From the NCBI RefSeq assembly GCF_005845215.1, contig NZ_SPHO01000001.1:295146-359145 (forward strand): DNA of 64,000 nucleotides, given 5' to 3'. Below the pieces are notes generated by a model. That model worked only from the letters and a program-made list of their open reading frames with translations. It did no database searches and had not been told where the DNA came from. Source of the stretch: Clostridium sp. 1001271st1 H5. Lineage in GTDB: Bacteria > Bacillota > Clostridia > Lachnospirales > Lachnospiraceae. Numbering within the stretch: position 1 is the stretch's first letter; each line of letters opens with the position of its first letter. Position numbers and translations under genes: made by a program. Shown here piece after piece: positions 34,929-43,312 of this stretch.

Positions 34929-35828
34929 ATGACACACGAAGATGCAAAGCAAAAGTTTACGGACATCATGGAGAAATTCATTGCAATGAGCAGCAAGCGG
35001 CTTCCCGATGACGTGTATGCGAAGTTGAAGGAGTGCGGGGAAAAGGAAGATAATGATATCCAGAAAGTGATTTATAATGCGTATTTTGAAAACCTGGATA
35101 TGGCAGAAAAACTTAGCCGGCCATGCTGTCAGGATACAGGACTCCTGCATTTCTACATTAAGATGGGAACGGGATTCGCATATCAGGATATGGTAGCGGA
35201 AAGCCTGAGAAAGGCCACACATAATGCAACGTACAGTGCTCCCCTGCGTCAGAACACAGTGAATTATTTTGAGGAGAGGAACACCAATGACAACACAGGA
35301 GAAAGGATGCCATGGATTAACTGGGACATTGTACCGGATAATGATGACCTGGAAATCATAACGTATTTTGCAGGCGGCGGCTGCTGTCTGCCGGGGCGTT
35401 CCCAGGTGTTCAAGCCCTCTGACGGTTACGCAGCCATCATCAGGTATGTGTTTGATGCTGTGTCCGACCTGGGCATCAATGCATGTCCTCCCCTGATTGT
35501 GGGCGTGGGTCTGGGACATAATGCCGAGAATGCAGCTCTTTTGTCCAAGAAAGCTTATCTGAGACCGCTTGGCACAAGCCATCCTCACCCAAAGGGAGCA
35601 AAGCTGGAAACGGATTTGCTGGAAGGACTTAACAAGCTGGGAATCGGGGCTCAGGGCCTTAGGGGAAACTGTGCTGCCATGGAGGTACATATAGAATCAT
35701 CTGCGCGCCATACAGCCACCATTGCCATCGGCGTGAATGTGGCATGTTATGCCCACCGCCGGGGCGTAATCCGATTCCACAATGATTTGTCTTATGAGAT
35801 GCCGACATATAAGGGGGTAACGCTATGA
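34929..35828 (+). CDS. Tartrate dehydratase/fumarase alpha subunit, copy 1 (TtdA-like)
   Basis: A 299-residue class I (oxygen-labile, [4Fe-4S]) hydro-lyase alpha subunit. Cluster ligands are seen in [16 protein letters not shown] and INACPP. The protein resembles L-tartrate dehydratase TtdA (WDIVPDNDDLE, EVHIESSARHTATIAIGVN) more than fumarase. It would remove water from a hydroxy-dicarboxylate. ATG 34929 has GAGG nine bases upstream; an in-frame GTG at 34914 is less likely. The stop overlaps the beta subunit start. It differs from copy 2 in, for example, NTNDNTGERMPW versus the more typical [11 protein letters not shown], so the two copies probably have different substrates. Confidence 0.88.
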   Translation: MTHEDAKQKFTDIMEKFIAMSSKRLPDDVYAKLKECGEKEDNDIQKVIYNAYFENLDMAEKLSRPCCQDTGLLHFYIKMGTGFAYQDMVAESLRKATHNATYSAPLRQNTVNYFEERNTNDNTGERMPWINWDIVPDNDDLEIITYFAGGGCCLPGRSQVFKPSDGYAAIIRYVFDAVSDLGINACPPLIVGVGLGHNAENAALLSKKAYLRPLGTSHPHPKGAKLETDLLEGLNKLGIGAQGLRGNCAAMEVHIESSARHTATIAIGVNVACYAHRRGVIRFHNDLSYEMPTYKGVTL

Positions 35829-36445
35829 AAAAGATATTGACTACACCGGTTACTACCGAGGATATTAAAGATTTGAGAACAGGAGACATCATCTATCTGT
35901 CGGGAGAGCTGGTAACAGGGCGTGATGACGTCCATCACCGTGTGGTTCATGAGGGACTTGCCTGTCCCTATGATTTTACCGGGGGCGCCATCATGCATGC
36001 AGGACCTATTATCAGGGAAGAACCGGGAAAGAACACCATGATTTCCATCGGCCCTACCTCTTCCATCCGGATGGAGGCAGACGCAGCTGATTTTATCCGC
36101 CTTACAGGGGTCAAAATCCAGGTGGGAAAGGGAGGAATGGGTGAAAAAACCTCTGAGGCATGTAAGAAATATGGGGCAATCCATTGCGTATACCCGGGAG
36201 GATGCGCCGTATCCGCGGCAGCACATGTGGAAGAAATAAAGAATGTATACTGGCGGGAACTGGGGATGCCGGAATGTCTGTGGGTGATGAAAATCAAGGA
36301 GTTTGGTCCTCTGATTGTATCCATTGACACAGAGGGAAATAACATGTTTGTGGACAACAAGAAATTTTATGCTTCCCGCAAGGAAGAATGCATGGCCCCA
36401 ATTATTGACAGTGTCAAAGATTATATGAAGGTAGAGCAGGCATGA
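35825..36445 (+). CDS. Tartrate dehydratase/fumarase beta subunit, copy 1 (TtdB-like)
   Basis: A 206-residue beta subunit of the two-part class I hydro-lyase (C-terminal swivelling domain of fumarase). Motifs: LRTGDIIYLSGELVTGRD, HAGPI, ISIGPTSSIRME, VGKGGM and the late [15 protein letters not shown] (in part). It supplies substrate-binding residues to the active site shared with the alpha subunit. It is joined to copy-1 alpha by a 4-base overlap and to copy-2 alpha by a short overlap region, so all four subunits are translationally coupled. Confidence 0.88.
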   Translation: MKKILTTPVTTEDIKDLRTGDIIYLSGELVTGRDDVHHRVVHEGLACPYDFTGGAIMHAGPIIREEPGKNTMISIGPTSSIRMEADAADFIRLTGVKIQVGKGGMGEKTSEACKKYGAIHCVYPGGCAVSAAAHVEEIKNVYWRELGMPECLWVMKIKEFGPLIVSIDTEGNNMFVDNKKFYASRKEECMAPIIDSVKDYMKVEQA

Positions 36446-36459
36446 AAGGAGGGGAGGAA

Positions 36460-37362
36460 ATGATGACAAAGACAGAGGCCGTGGAATATATGACAGATAT
36501 CATGGCGAAATTCGTGGGGTACAGCGGAAAGGTGCTGCCTGATGATGTGACGGAAAAACTGAAGGAGCTCAGGGCGCTGGAGACAGGAGAATTGCCCAAG
36601 ACCATCTATGACACCATGTTCAGAAACCAGGAACTGGCAGTTCTTTTGGACCGCCCCTGCTGTCAGGATACAGGGGTCCTGCAGTATCTTGTGAAATGCG
36701 GCACCAGGTTTCCTCTGATTGATTTCGTGGAAACGCTTCTTAAGGAGGCGACGGTCAGGGCAACATTTGACGCACCCCTGCGTCACAACAGCGTGGAGAC
36801 ATTTGACGAATATAATACGGGTAAGAATGTTGGAACGGGGACCCCTACCATATTTTGGGAGATTGTTCCGGAATGCGATACCTGCGAGATTTATTCCTAT
36901 ATGGCCGGCGGCGGCTGTTCCCTGCCCGGCAAGGCCATGGTCCTTATGCCGGGTCAGGGATATGAGGGGGTCACGAAATTCGTGCTGGATGTGATGACCA
37001 GTTACGGATTAAATGCCTGCCCGCCTTTGCTGGTGGGTGTGGGTGTGGCAACTTCAGTGGAAACCGCTGCCTTACTGTCAAAAAAGGCGCTGTTCAGACC
37101 TCTGGGAACCAGAAATCCAAATGAGAGGGCGGCTAAGCTGGAAAAACTTCTGGAGGATGGCATCAATGAAATCGGTCTGGGGCCCCAGGGGGTATCAGGC
37201 AAAATGTCCGTGATGGGCGTACATATTGAAAACACGGCCAGGCATCCATCCACCATAGGCGTGGCAGTAAACGTGGGATGCTGGTCCCACAGGAAGGGAC
37301 ATATTATCTTTGATAAGGATTTGAAGTATACCATCATTTCTCATAAGGGGGTGACTCTGTAA
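36460..37362 (+). CDS. Tartrate dehydratase/fumarase alpha subunit, copy 2 (TtdA-like)
   Basis: A 300-residue second alpha subunit. It has the same cluster-ligand pattern ([22 protein letters not shown]) and the TtdA-type segments [19 protein letters not shown] and [18 protein letters not shown]. It is closer to E. coli TtdA in these motifs than copy 1 is. ATG 36460 follows AAAGGAGG by seven bases; ATG 36463 is adjacent, and the in-frame ATG at 36442 overlaps the preceding stop and contains the ribosome site. It ends in the ATG of the next beta subunit. Confidence 0.88.
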   Translation: MMTKTEAVEYMTDIMAKFVGYSGKVLPDDVTEKLKELRALETGELPKTIYDTMFRNQELAVLLDRPCCQDTGVLQYLVKCGTRFPLIDFVETLLKEATVRATFDAPLRHNSVETFDEYNTGKNVGTGTPTIFWEIVPECDTCEIYSYMAGGGCSLPGKAMVLMPGQGYEGVTKFVLDVMTSYGLNACPPLLVGVGVATSVETAALLSKKALFRPLGTRNPNERAAKLEKLLEDGINEIGLGPQGVSGKMSVMGVHIENTARHPSTIGVAVNVGCWSHRKGHIIFDKDLKYTIISHKGVTL

Positions 37363-37973
37363 TGGCTAAAAAAATATTAACCACGCCAATAAAGGCGGAA
37401 GATTTGGAGGATATTCATATAGGTGATATTATATATCTCACAGGACATATAACCACCTGCCGCGATGTTGCCCACAGGCGTCTTATTGAAGGCGGACGGA
37501 AACTGCCCGTGAATCTGGAGGGCGGAGCCATCCTGCATGCCGGTCCAATCATACGCCCCCTGGAGGAAGGCCGGTATGAAATGGTTTCGGTGGGACCCAC
37601 CACCAGCATGCGCATGGAGAAGTTTGAGAAGGAATTCATCCGGGAAACAGGCGTGCGCCTTGTAGTGGGAAAGGGCGGCATGGGTAAGGGAACAGAGGAA
37701 GGGTGTAAAGAATATAAAGCCCTGCACTGTGTATTTCCTGCGGGCTGTGCAGTGGTGGCAGCTGACAGCGTGGAAGAAATCGAGCAGGCTGAGTGGCTGG
37801 ATTTGGGAATGCCGGAGACTCTTTGGACATGCAGGGTCAGGGAGTTTGGTCCCCTCATTGTATCCATTGACACATATGGACGGAATCTTTTTGAAGAGAA
37901 CAAGGTAAGGTTTAACGAGAAAAAGGACAAGGTTTACGGGAGAATCTGCCAGGAAGTACATTTCATAAAATAA
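37362..37973 (+). CDS. Tartrate dehydratase/fumarase beta subunit, copy 2 (TtdB-like)
   Basis: A 203-residue beta subunit with [46 protein letters not shown] and [12 protein letters not shown]. Its start shares one base with the alpha-2 stop. With alpha 2 it makes a second complete [4Fe-4S] hydro-lyase. It is followed after 19 bases by the DapA-family gene. Confidence 0.88.
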   Translation: MAKKILTTPIKAEDLEDIHIGDIIYLTGHITTCRDVAHRRLIEGGRKLPVNLEGGAILHAGPIIRPLEEGRYEMVSVGPTTSMRMEKFEKEFIRETGVRLVVGKGGMGKGTEEGCKEYKALHCVFPAGCAVVAADSVEEIEQAEWLDLGMPETLWTCRVREFGPLIVSIDTYGRNLFEENKVRFNEKKDKVYGRICQEVHFIK

Positions 37974-37992
37974 TGGGAGAGCAGGGAGAATC

Positions 37993-38892
37993 ATGGCATT
38001 TACACAGTGGAAAGGGATATTCCCATATCTTGTATCACCCGTGGACGAGGACGGGAACGTAAAGGAACAGGTACTTCGCAATCTGGTGGACCATCTCATT
38101 GCATGCGGCGTTCATGGACTTACCCCTTTGGGAAGCACCGGGGAGTTCTTTTACCTGGACTGGGAACAGCGCAGGGAAATTGTCAGAATTGTGGTGGAAG
38201 CCGCGGCCCACAGGGTGCCTGTGGTTGCCGGGGTTGCGGCTTCCACAAACAGGGATGCCGCATTTCAGGCCTCTGAATTTGAACGGCTGGGAGTGGATGG
38301 AATCCTGGGAATCCTGAACGTGTATTTCCCATTAAAGCAGGATGGGATATACGGCTATTTTGCAGGCATTGCAGGAGCAGTGTCCTGCCAGGTAGTCGTA
38401 TACAATAACCCTAAGTTTACAGGTTTTGAGATTGAGATTCCCACGCTGAAAAAACTGTCCCAAATATCAAATATTAATTACTATAAGGATGCATCCGGCA
38501 ATACCGGGAGACTTCTTCAATTGTCTAATATAGTTGGAAACGATTTGAAGATATTCAGTGCATCCGCCCATGTTCCTGTATTTGTCATGATGCTTGGCGG
38601 GGCCGGATGGATGGCCGGTCCTGCCTGCCTGCTGCCAAAGGAGAGCGTCATGCTGTATGAATTATGCGCTCGGAAACGCTGGGACGAAGCATTCAGGCTG
38701 CAGAGAACCATGTGGGAAGTGAACCGTGTTTTTCAGAAATATAATCTGGCTGCCTGCGTAAAAGCAGGCCTGGAGCTTCAAGGGTTCCCCGTGGGAAATC
38801 CCATTGCGCCAAATCAGCCGTTGGGGAAAGAGGCAAGAGAAGAAGTGGGCCAGGTTATCCGGTTGATTAAGAAGGAGTTCCATACGTTGTAG
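37993..38892 (+). CDS. DapA-family aldolase/lyase
   Basis: A 299-residue class I aldolase of the dihydrodipicolinate synthase/N-acetylneuraminate lyase superfamily. The Schiff-base Lys is in NYYKDASGN and the catalytic Tyr in VVVYNNPKF; LTPLGSTGEFFYL is the keto-acid (pyruvate carboxylate) binding motif. It is probably not the lysine enzyme, given the operon context with hydro-lyases and CitDEF; a retro-aldol cleavage releasing pyruvate from a 2-keto-4-hydroxy acid, or a keto-acid dehydratase, is more likely. This is inference. Confidence 0.85.
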   Translation: MAFTQWKGIFPYLVSPVDEDGNVKEQVLRNLVDHLIACGVHGLTPLGSTGEFFYLDWEQRREIVRIVVEAAAHRVPVVAGVAASTNRDAAFQASEFERLGVDGILGILNVYFPLKQDGIYGYFAGIAGAVSCQVVVYNNPKFTGFEIEIPTLKKLSQISNINYYKDASGNTGRLLQLSNIVGNDLKIFSASAHVPVFVMMLGGAGWMAGPACLLPKESVMLYELCARKRWDEAFRLQRTMWEVNRVFQKYNLAACVKAGLELQGFPVGNPIAPNQPLGKEAREEVGQVIRLIKKEFHTL

Positions 38893-38914
38893 TGTATGGA
38901 ACTATATTTTAACT

Positions 38915-38930
38915 ATTATTTTGTATCCAA
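38915..38930 (+). promoter_or_regulatory. Putative GntR operator (site 4) before citD
   Basis: ATTATTTTGTATCCAA: bases 38915-38929 are the exact reverse complement of 31151-31165. A weak promoter TTTAAC (38908) - 17 bases - TATAAG (38931) surrounds it, so it could control a second transcript for citDEF. Confidence 0.6.
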
Positions 38931-38962
38931 TATAAGATAGCACAGAAAAAAGGGGAAGAGAC

Positions 38963-39238
38963 ATGGTAATTAATAAAAATGCCGTAGCGGGTACACTGGA
39001 ATCCAGCGATATCATGGTAGTTGTCCAGCCGGCTGAGCACGGCATACATATTGAACTTCAATCTTCGGTGTACCAGCAGTTTGGGGACGATATCATAAGG
39101 ACAATCCGGGAAGTGGCCAAGTCACTGGAAGCAGAGGCAGCTTTCATTCAGGCCAATGACCACGGCGCACTGGACTGCACAATCCGGGCCAGGGTTGAGA
39201 CGGCTCTTCGCAGGGCGTCAAAGGAGGAGGCTATATGA
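38963..39238 (+). CDS. citD: Citrate lyase acyl carrier subunit (CitD, gamma)
   Basis: A 91-residue acyl carrier protein. VAGTLESSDIMV carries the serine that takes the phosphoribosyl-dephospho-CoA arm, and SSVYQQFGDDI and NDHGALDCTIRARVETAL match the family. It carries the acetyl group in citrate lyase (or citramalate lyase). AAAAGGGG precedes the start, and its stop overlaps citE (ATGA). Confidence 0.93.
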   Translation: MVINKNAVAGTLESSDIMVVVQPAEHGIHIELQSSVYQQFGDDIIRTIREVAKSLEAEAAFIQANDHGALDCTIRARVETALRRASKEEAI

Positions 39239-40113
39239 GACGTACTATGCTATTCTTACCGGGAAATAATCCCAATATGATTGTGAACGGCGGTCTTTTG
39301 GGAGCGGACAGCATTATATTTGATTTGGAAGATGCGGTGGCGCCTGACCAGAAGGACGCTGCCAGGATTCTGGTGAAGTCAGCTCTGGGTTCCCTTGATT
39401 TCGGCAGATGTGAAATCATTGTCCGAATCAATGCACTGGATACGCCTTACTGGGAGGAGGACCTTCAAGAGATGGTGCCTCTCAGGCCTGCAGTTATCAT
39501 GCCAACTAAGGTCAGTGATGGGGATTACATCAGAAAGCTGGACCGGAAAATCACTGAAATAGAAGAGAAAAACGGAATGGATGCGGGTAAGATTAAGCTG
39601 ATACCGCTGCTGGAAACAGCCATGGGGATTGAACATGCCTATGAGATAGCGGCCGCATCACCGCGGATGGAAGCCCTTTACCTGGGGGCGGAGGATTTGA
39701 CCGCGGATTTAAGATGTGAACGGACAAAGGAAGGAAAGGAAATCCTGTATGCCAGGGGCCGTCTGGTGTGTGCAGCCAGGGCTGCCGGCATAGAGGCATA
39801 TGATACCCCGTTTACGGATGTGGAAGATATGGAGGGGCTCAGAAAAGATGCCAGGTTGGCCAAGGGGCTGGGCTATACAGGTAAGGCGGTTATCAATCCC
39901 CGCCATGTGGAGGATGTAAACCGCATCTTCAGCCCGGGGGAGAAGGAGATACGCTACGCAAGGGAGGTATTTGAAGCCATCGGAGAAGCCAAACGCCAGG
40001 GAAAAGGCGCAATTTCCCTGAGAGGGAAGATGATTGACGCTCCGATTGTACAGAGGGCAAGGCTTGTACTGGAAGCAGCGTCTGAGCTGGAGGGGGTGAA
40101 TTATTTTGAGTAA
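39235..40113 (+). CDS. citE: Citrate/citramalate lyase beta subunit (CitE)
   Basis: A 292-residue TIM-barrel lyase of the HpcH/HpaI-CitE family: RRTMLFLPGNNPNM, FDLEDAVAPDQKDAAR, IRINALDT-like VRINALDT, PLLETAMGIEHAYEIA, LGAEDLTADL and the late INPRHVEDVNRIFSP. It performs the retro-aldol/Claisen cleavage of the acyl-ACP-bound hydroxy acid, releasing oxaloacetate (citrate) or pyruvate (citramalate). It overlaps citD by 4 and citF by 8 bases. Length is normal for the family. Confidence 0.93.
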   Translation: MRRTMLFLPGNNPNMIVNGGLLGADSIIFDLEDAVAPDQKDAARILVKSALGSLDFGRCEIIVRINALDTPYWEEDLQEMVPLRPAVIMPTKVSDGDYIRKLDRKITEIEEKNGMDAGKIKLIPLLETAMGIEHAYEIAAASPRMEALYLGAEDLTADLRCERTKEGKEILYARGRLVCAARAAGIEAYDTPFTDVEDMEGLRKDARLAKGLGYTGKAVINPRHVEDVNRIFSPGEKEIRYAREVFEAIGEAKRQGKGAISLRGKMIDAPIVQRARLVLEAASELEGVNYFE

Positions 40114-41512
40114 ATTAGTGTCAAGCCTGAGGGAGGCAATTGAACGGTGCGGACTGAAGGATGGAATGTGCATATCCTTTCATCATCATTTCCGGGGAGG
40201 GGATTTCATCTTGAATATGGTGATGGAAGAGATTGCGGACATGGGAATCAGGAATCTGAAAATCAATGCCAGTTCCATCCATGACAGCCATGCCCCTCTG
40301 ATAAAACATATGGAACACGGCGTGGTCACTGCACTGGAGACTGATTATATAGGACCTGTGGTGGGAAAGGCAGTCTCACAGGGAGTCCTTGAAACGCCGG
40401 TTATATTCCGGACCCACGGTTCAAGGCCCAGTGTAATCCAGTCGGGTGAGTCCCGGATTGATATAGCCTTTCTGGGAACTCCCGCATCGGATGACAGAGG
40501 GAACTGTACCGGTACAATCGGCAAGTCGGCCTGCGGTTCGCTGGGATATGCATTTGCGGATGCCGCATATGCTGATAAGGTGGTCATCATCACGGATTAT
40601 CTTGTACCGTATCCCCTGACCAGGCGTTCCATCCCAGAGGAATATGTGGACTATGTGGTGAAGGTGGATGCCATTGGTGACCCGGCAGGAATTGTTTCAG
40701 GAACCACCAGACTGCCCAAGGACCCCATTGCACTGAAAATTGCGGATTACGCGGCAAAGGCCATAGAGGCATCCGGTTTATTAAAGAACGGGTTTTCATT
40801 CCAGACAGGTGCAGGCGGCGCCTCGCTTGCAGTGGCGGGATTCCTGAAGGATATTATGCTGAAACAGGGTATAAAGGGAAGCTACTGCCTGGGGGGGATT
40901 ACAGGATATATAGTGGATATGCTGGAGGCAGGCTGCTTTGAGGCAATACAGGATGTACAGTGCTTTGATTTGAGGGCAGTGGAATCCATCAGGGATAACC
41001 AAAATCATATGGAGATAACTGCCAGCCAGTATGCAAGTCCCACTGCTAAAAGTACGGCGGCCTCGTCCCTGGATGTGGTGGTGCTGGGGGCGACCCAGAT
41101 TGATACCCGGTTTAATGTCAATGTACATACGGATTCAAACGGTTATATCATAGGAGGCTCAGGCGGCCATACAGATGTAGCGGAATGTGCCAGGATGACC
41201 ATTATCGTGGCGCCTCTCAGCCGTGCCAGGATGCCGCTTGTTGTGGATAAGGTGGACTGCATATCGACGCCAGGTTCCTCGGTGGACGTTCTGGTGACCC
41301 AGTATGGCGTATGCGTGAATCCGCGCCGCGCGGATTTGCTGAAACGTTTTGCAGGGGCAGGCATTCCGGTGGCGGATATACATGAATGGAAGGCATTGGC
41401 TGAGAAGATGAATGGAATTCCACGGTGCATTGAACATAAGACTTCCAGAACCGTGGCAAAGGTTATGGGGCGTGACGGTACCCAGATGGATACAATATTC
41501 CAGGTAGAGTAA
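40106..41512 (+). CDS. citF: Citrate/citramalate lyase alpha subunit (CitF), short N terminus
   Basis: A 468-residue CoA-transferase-type subunit that swaps the acyl group between substrate and acetyl-ACP. Conserved LKDGMCISFHHHFRGGDFIL, GGASLAVAGFL, LGGITGYIVDML, NVNVHTDSNGYIIGGSGGHTD (part) and VTQYGVCVNPRR are all seen. CitF proteins usually have ~510 residues; here the ~45-residue N-terminal arm ahead of LREAIERCGLKDGM is missing. The TTG start at 40106 is supported by GGAGGGGGTG about ten bases upstream, so the short form seems genuine rather than a wrong start. Confidence 0.9.
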   Translation: MSKLVSSLREAIERCGLKDGMCISFHHHFRGGDFILNMVMEEIADMGIRNLKINASSIHDSHAPLIKHMEHGVVTALETDYIGPVVGKAVSQGVLETPVIFRTHGSRPSVIQSGESRIDIAFLGTPASDDRGNCTGTIGKSACGSLGYAFADAAYADKVVIITDYLVPYPLTRRSIPEEYVDYVVKVDAIGDPAGIVSGTTRLPKDPIALKIADYAAKAIEASGLLKNGFSFQTGAGGASLAVAGFLKDIMLKQGIKGSYCLGGITGYIVDMLEAGCFEAIQDVQCFDLRAVESIRDNQNHMEITASQYASPTAKSTAASSLDVVVLGATQIDTRFNVNVHTDSNGYIIGGSGGHTDVAECARMTIIVAPLSRARMPLVVDKVDCISTPGSSVDVLVTQYGVCVNPRRADLLKRFAGAGIPVADIHEWKALAEKMNGIPRCIEHKTSRTVAKVMGRDGTQMDTIFQVE

Positions 41513-41513
41513 T

Positions 41514-42132
41514 ATGGAGCATCTTATATTTGCATTAAATGCAACGGTTCCGGTTTTTTTACTTGTGCTGCTGGGGATGGCATTCAGGAAGACTGGTGTA
41601 CTGGCACGGGATTTTGCAGATAAGATTAACCAATTTGTATTTAATGCCTCCCTGCCTGCAGTCCTGTGGAGAGACCTTTCAGGAGCTGATTTTCTGGAGG
41701 TCTGGGACGGGAAATTCATTGGCTTTTGTTTTGGGGCTGCCATAACCAGTATATTGATTGCCATGCCGGTATCCTTGATTCTGAAGGACAGGGGGATAAG
41801 AGGTGAATTCATACAGGCATCCTACCGCAGCAGTGCGGCTTTGCTGGGAATTGCTTTTGTGCACAATATATATGGCAGTTCAAGCATGGCCCCATTAATG
41901 ATAATCGGCTGTGTTCCCTTATATAATATCATGGCTGTGGTGATTCTGGAGATGATGAGGCCGGGCAGGAAGAAGAATGGGTTCGGCCACTACCTTTGGT
42001 CCTTTTGTCATGGCTAAAAATATGGGGTATGATGGTGACCTTACTTCGAACACAGTGATGATTACGACCCGCGGATGTGCACTGACATTGACAATCGGGC
42101 TTTATGTATTAAAAAGCCTGAATCTGATTTGA
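41514..42132 (+). pseudogene. AEC-family carrier, internally deleted and frameshifted
   Basis: The first ~155 residues (41514 to ~41965) match the N-terminal half of auxin-efflux-carrier-family transporters such as MdcF-type malonate/malate carriers: LNATVPVFLLVLLGM, FVFNASLPAVLW, and helices up to EMMRPGRKK. This frame stops at 42015-42017. In the +1 frame, 41971-42132 encodes GSATTFGPFVMAKNMG and ends in LYVLKSLNLI, which is the conserved C-terminal end of the same family. About 100 residues in the middle are missing. The gene thus lost ~300 bases with a frame change. It sits between citF and the dehydrogenase gene, where it once was probably the operon's export or exchange carrier. Confidence 0.82.
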
Positions 42133-42155
42133 GGAAGGAGTTGCAGATAAATTAT

Positions 42156-43220
42156 ATGAAGGTACATAAAATTGCAGTCATACCAGGAGACGGGATAGGA
42201 CCGGAGGTGTTGGCAGAAGGGATTAAGATTCTTAAAAAGACAGCCTGTCTGGACGGAGGTTTTTCTTTTGAGTTCACACAATTTCCATGGGGGTGTGAGT
42301 ATTATCTTGAACATGGAAGGATGATGGATGAGAACGGGATTGATATTCTGAAGGATTTTGATGCCATATATTTAGGGGCTGTGGGAGCGCCCGGGGTACC
42401 GGACCATATCTCTCTGTGGGACCTGCTTCTGAATATACGTAAAAGTTTTGACCAGTATATCAATCTTCGGCCGGTGGTGCTGCTGAAGGGAGCGCCCTGC
42501 CCTCTGAAGGATGCGAAACGGGAAGATATTGACATGATATTTGTGCGGGAGAACAGCGAGGGTGAATATGCAGGCAGCGGAAGCTGGCTCTATAAGGGGA
42601 AACCTAATGAAGTAGTGATTCAAAACAGCGTATTCTCACGTTTTGGATGTGAACGGGTCATCCGCTATGCCTATAATCTGGCGAGGGAAAAGGGTAAGAC
42701 GCTGACAAGCATAAGCAAGGGGAATGCCCTTAATTATTCCATGGTTTTCTGGGACCAGATATTTAAGGAGGTGGGACTTGAGTATCCGGATGTCAAAACC
42801 TATTCTTATCTGGTGGATGCGGCCAGTATGTTCATGGTCAGGGACCCAAAGCGCTTTGAGGTGGTGGTGACATCCAATCTGTTTGGGGATATACTCACAG
42901 ACCTTGGCGCAGCAATTGCAGGAGGACTGGGACTGGCGGCAGGCGCCAATTTGAATCCTGAACATAGATTTCCTTCCATGTTTGAACCGATTCATGGGTC
43001 GGCGCCTGATATCGCAGGCCAAAATATCGCAAATCCTCTTGCTTCCATATGGTCTGCCAGCCAGATGCTGGAGTTTTTCGGATACAGTGAATGGGCTCAG
43101 AAGGTCCTGGATGCAGTAGAGACAATCATGTGTGAGGGCCGGATACTTACGCCGGATATGGGAGGAAGTTCAACCACCTCCCAGGTAGGAGATGAAGTGG
43201 CGGCCATATTGGAACGGTAA
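42156..43220 (+). CDS. Tartrate dehydrogenase / D-malate dehydrogenase family protein
   Basis: A 354-residue NAD-dependent beta-decarboxylating dehydrogenase of the isocitrate/isopropylmalate superfamily. It has AVIPGDGIGPEV, FPWGCEYYLEHGRMM, GAVGAPGVPDHISLWDLLL and FDQYINLRPV (features of TtuC/DmlA tartrate and D-malate dehydrogenases), VRENSEGEYAG, and the metal-binding Asp residues in SNLFGDILTDL and GSAPDIAG. It would oxidise tartrate or D-malate, with or without decarboxylation. The ATG at 42156 is ~14 bases after AGGAAGGAG; a better upstream start in frame is not visible. The start is 24 bases after the end of the AEC remnant. Confidence 0.88.
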   Translation: MKVHKIAVIPGDGIGPEVLAEGIKILKKTACLDGGFSFEFTQFPWGCEYYLEHGRMMDENGIDILKDFDAIYLGAVGAPGVPDHISLWDLLLNIRKSFDQYINLRPVVLLKGAPCPLKDAKREDIDMIFVRENSEGEYAGSGSWLYKGKPNEVVIQNSVFSRFGCERVIRYAYNLAREKGKTLTSISKGNALNYSMVFWDQIFKEVGLEYPDVKTYSYLVDAASMFMVRDPKRFEVVVTSNLFGDILTDLGAAIAGGLGLAAGANLNPEHRFPSMFEPIHGSAPDIAGQNIANPLASIWSASQMLEFFGYSEWAQKVLDAVETIMCEGRILTPDMGGSSTTSQVGDEVAAILER

Positions 43221-43239
43221 CCACGGTGATGTATGGCAA

Positions 43240-43268
43240 TTGACAGAGGCTTAAGGAGGCGCTAAAAT
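43240..43268 (+). promoter_or_regulatory. Promoter of the second GntR gene
   Basis: TTGACA at 43240-43245 and TAAAAT at 43263-43268 with 17-base spacing, 45 bases before the start codon. Confidence 0.7.
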
Positions 43269-43312
43269 ATGGAGGGGGATTCATCTCAATTACAAATGAA
43301 GTGAGGAAATAA

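Noticed and set aside
37993..38892. Reading the DapA-family protein as the lysine biosynthesis enzyme DapA
   Set aside because: Context is an organic acid catabolic operon; the family includes many keto-acid aldolases, so a lysine role is not supported.
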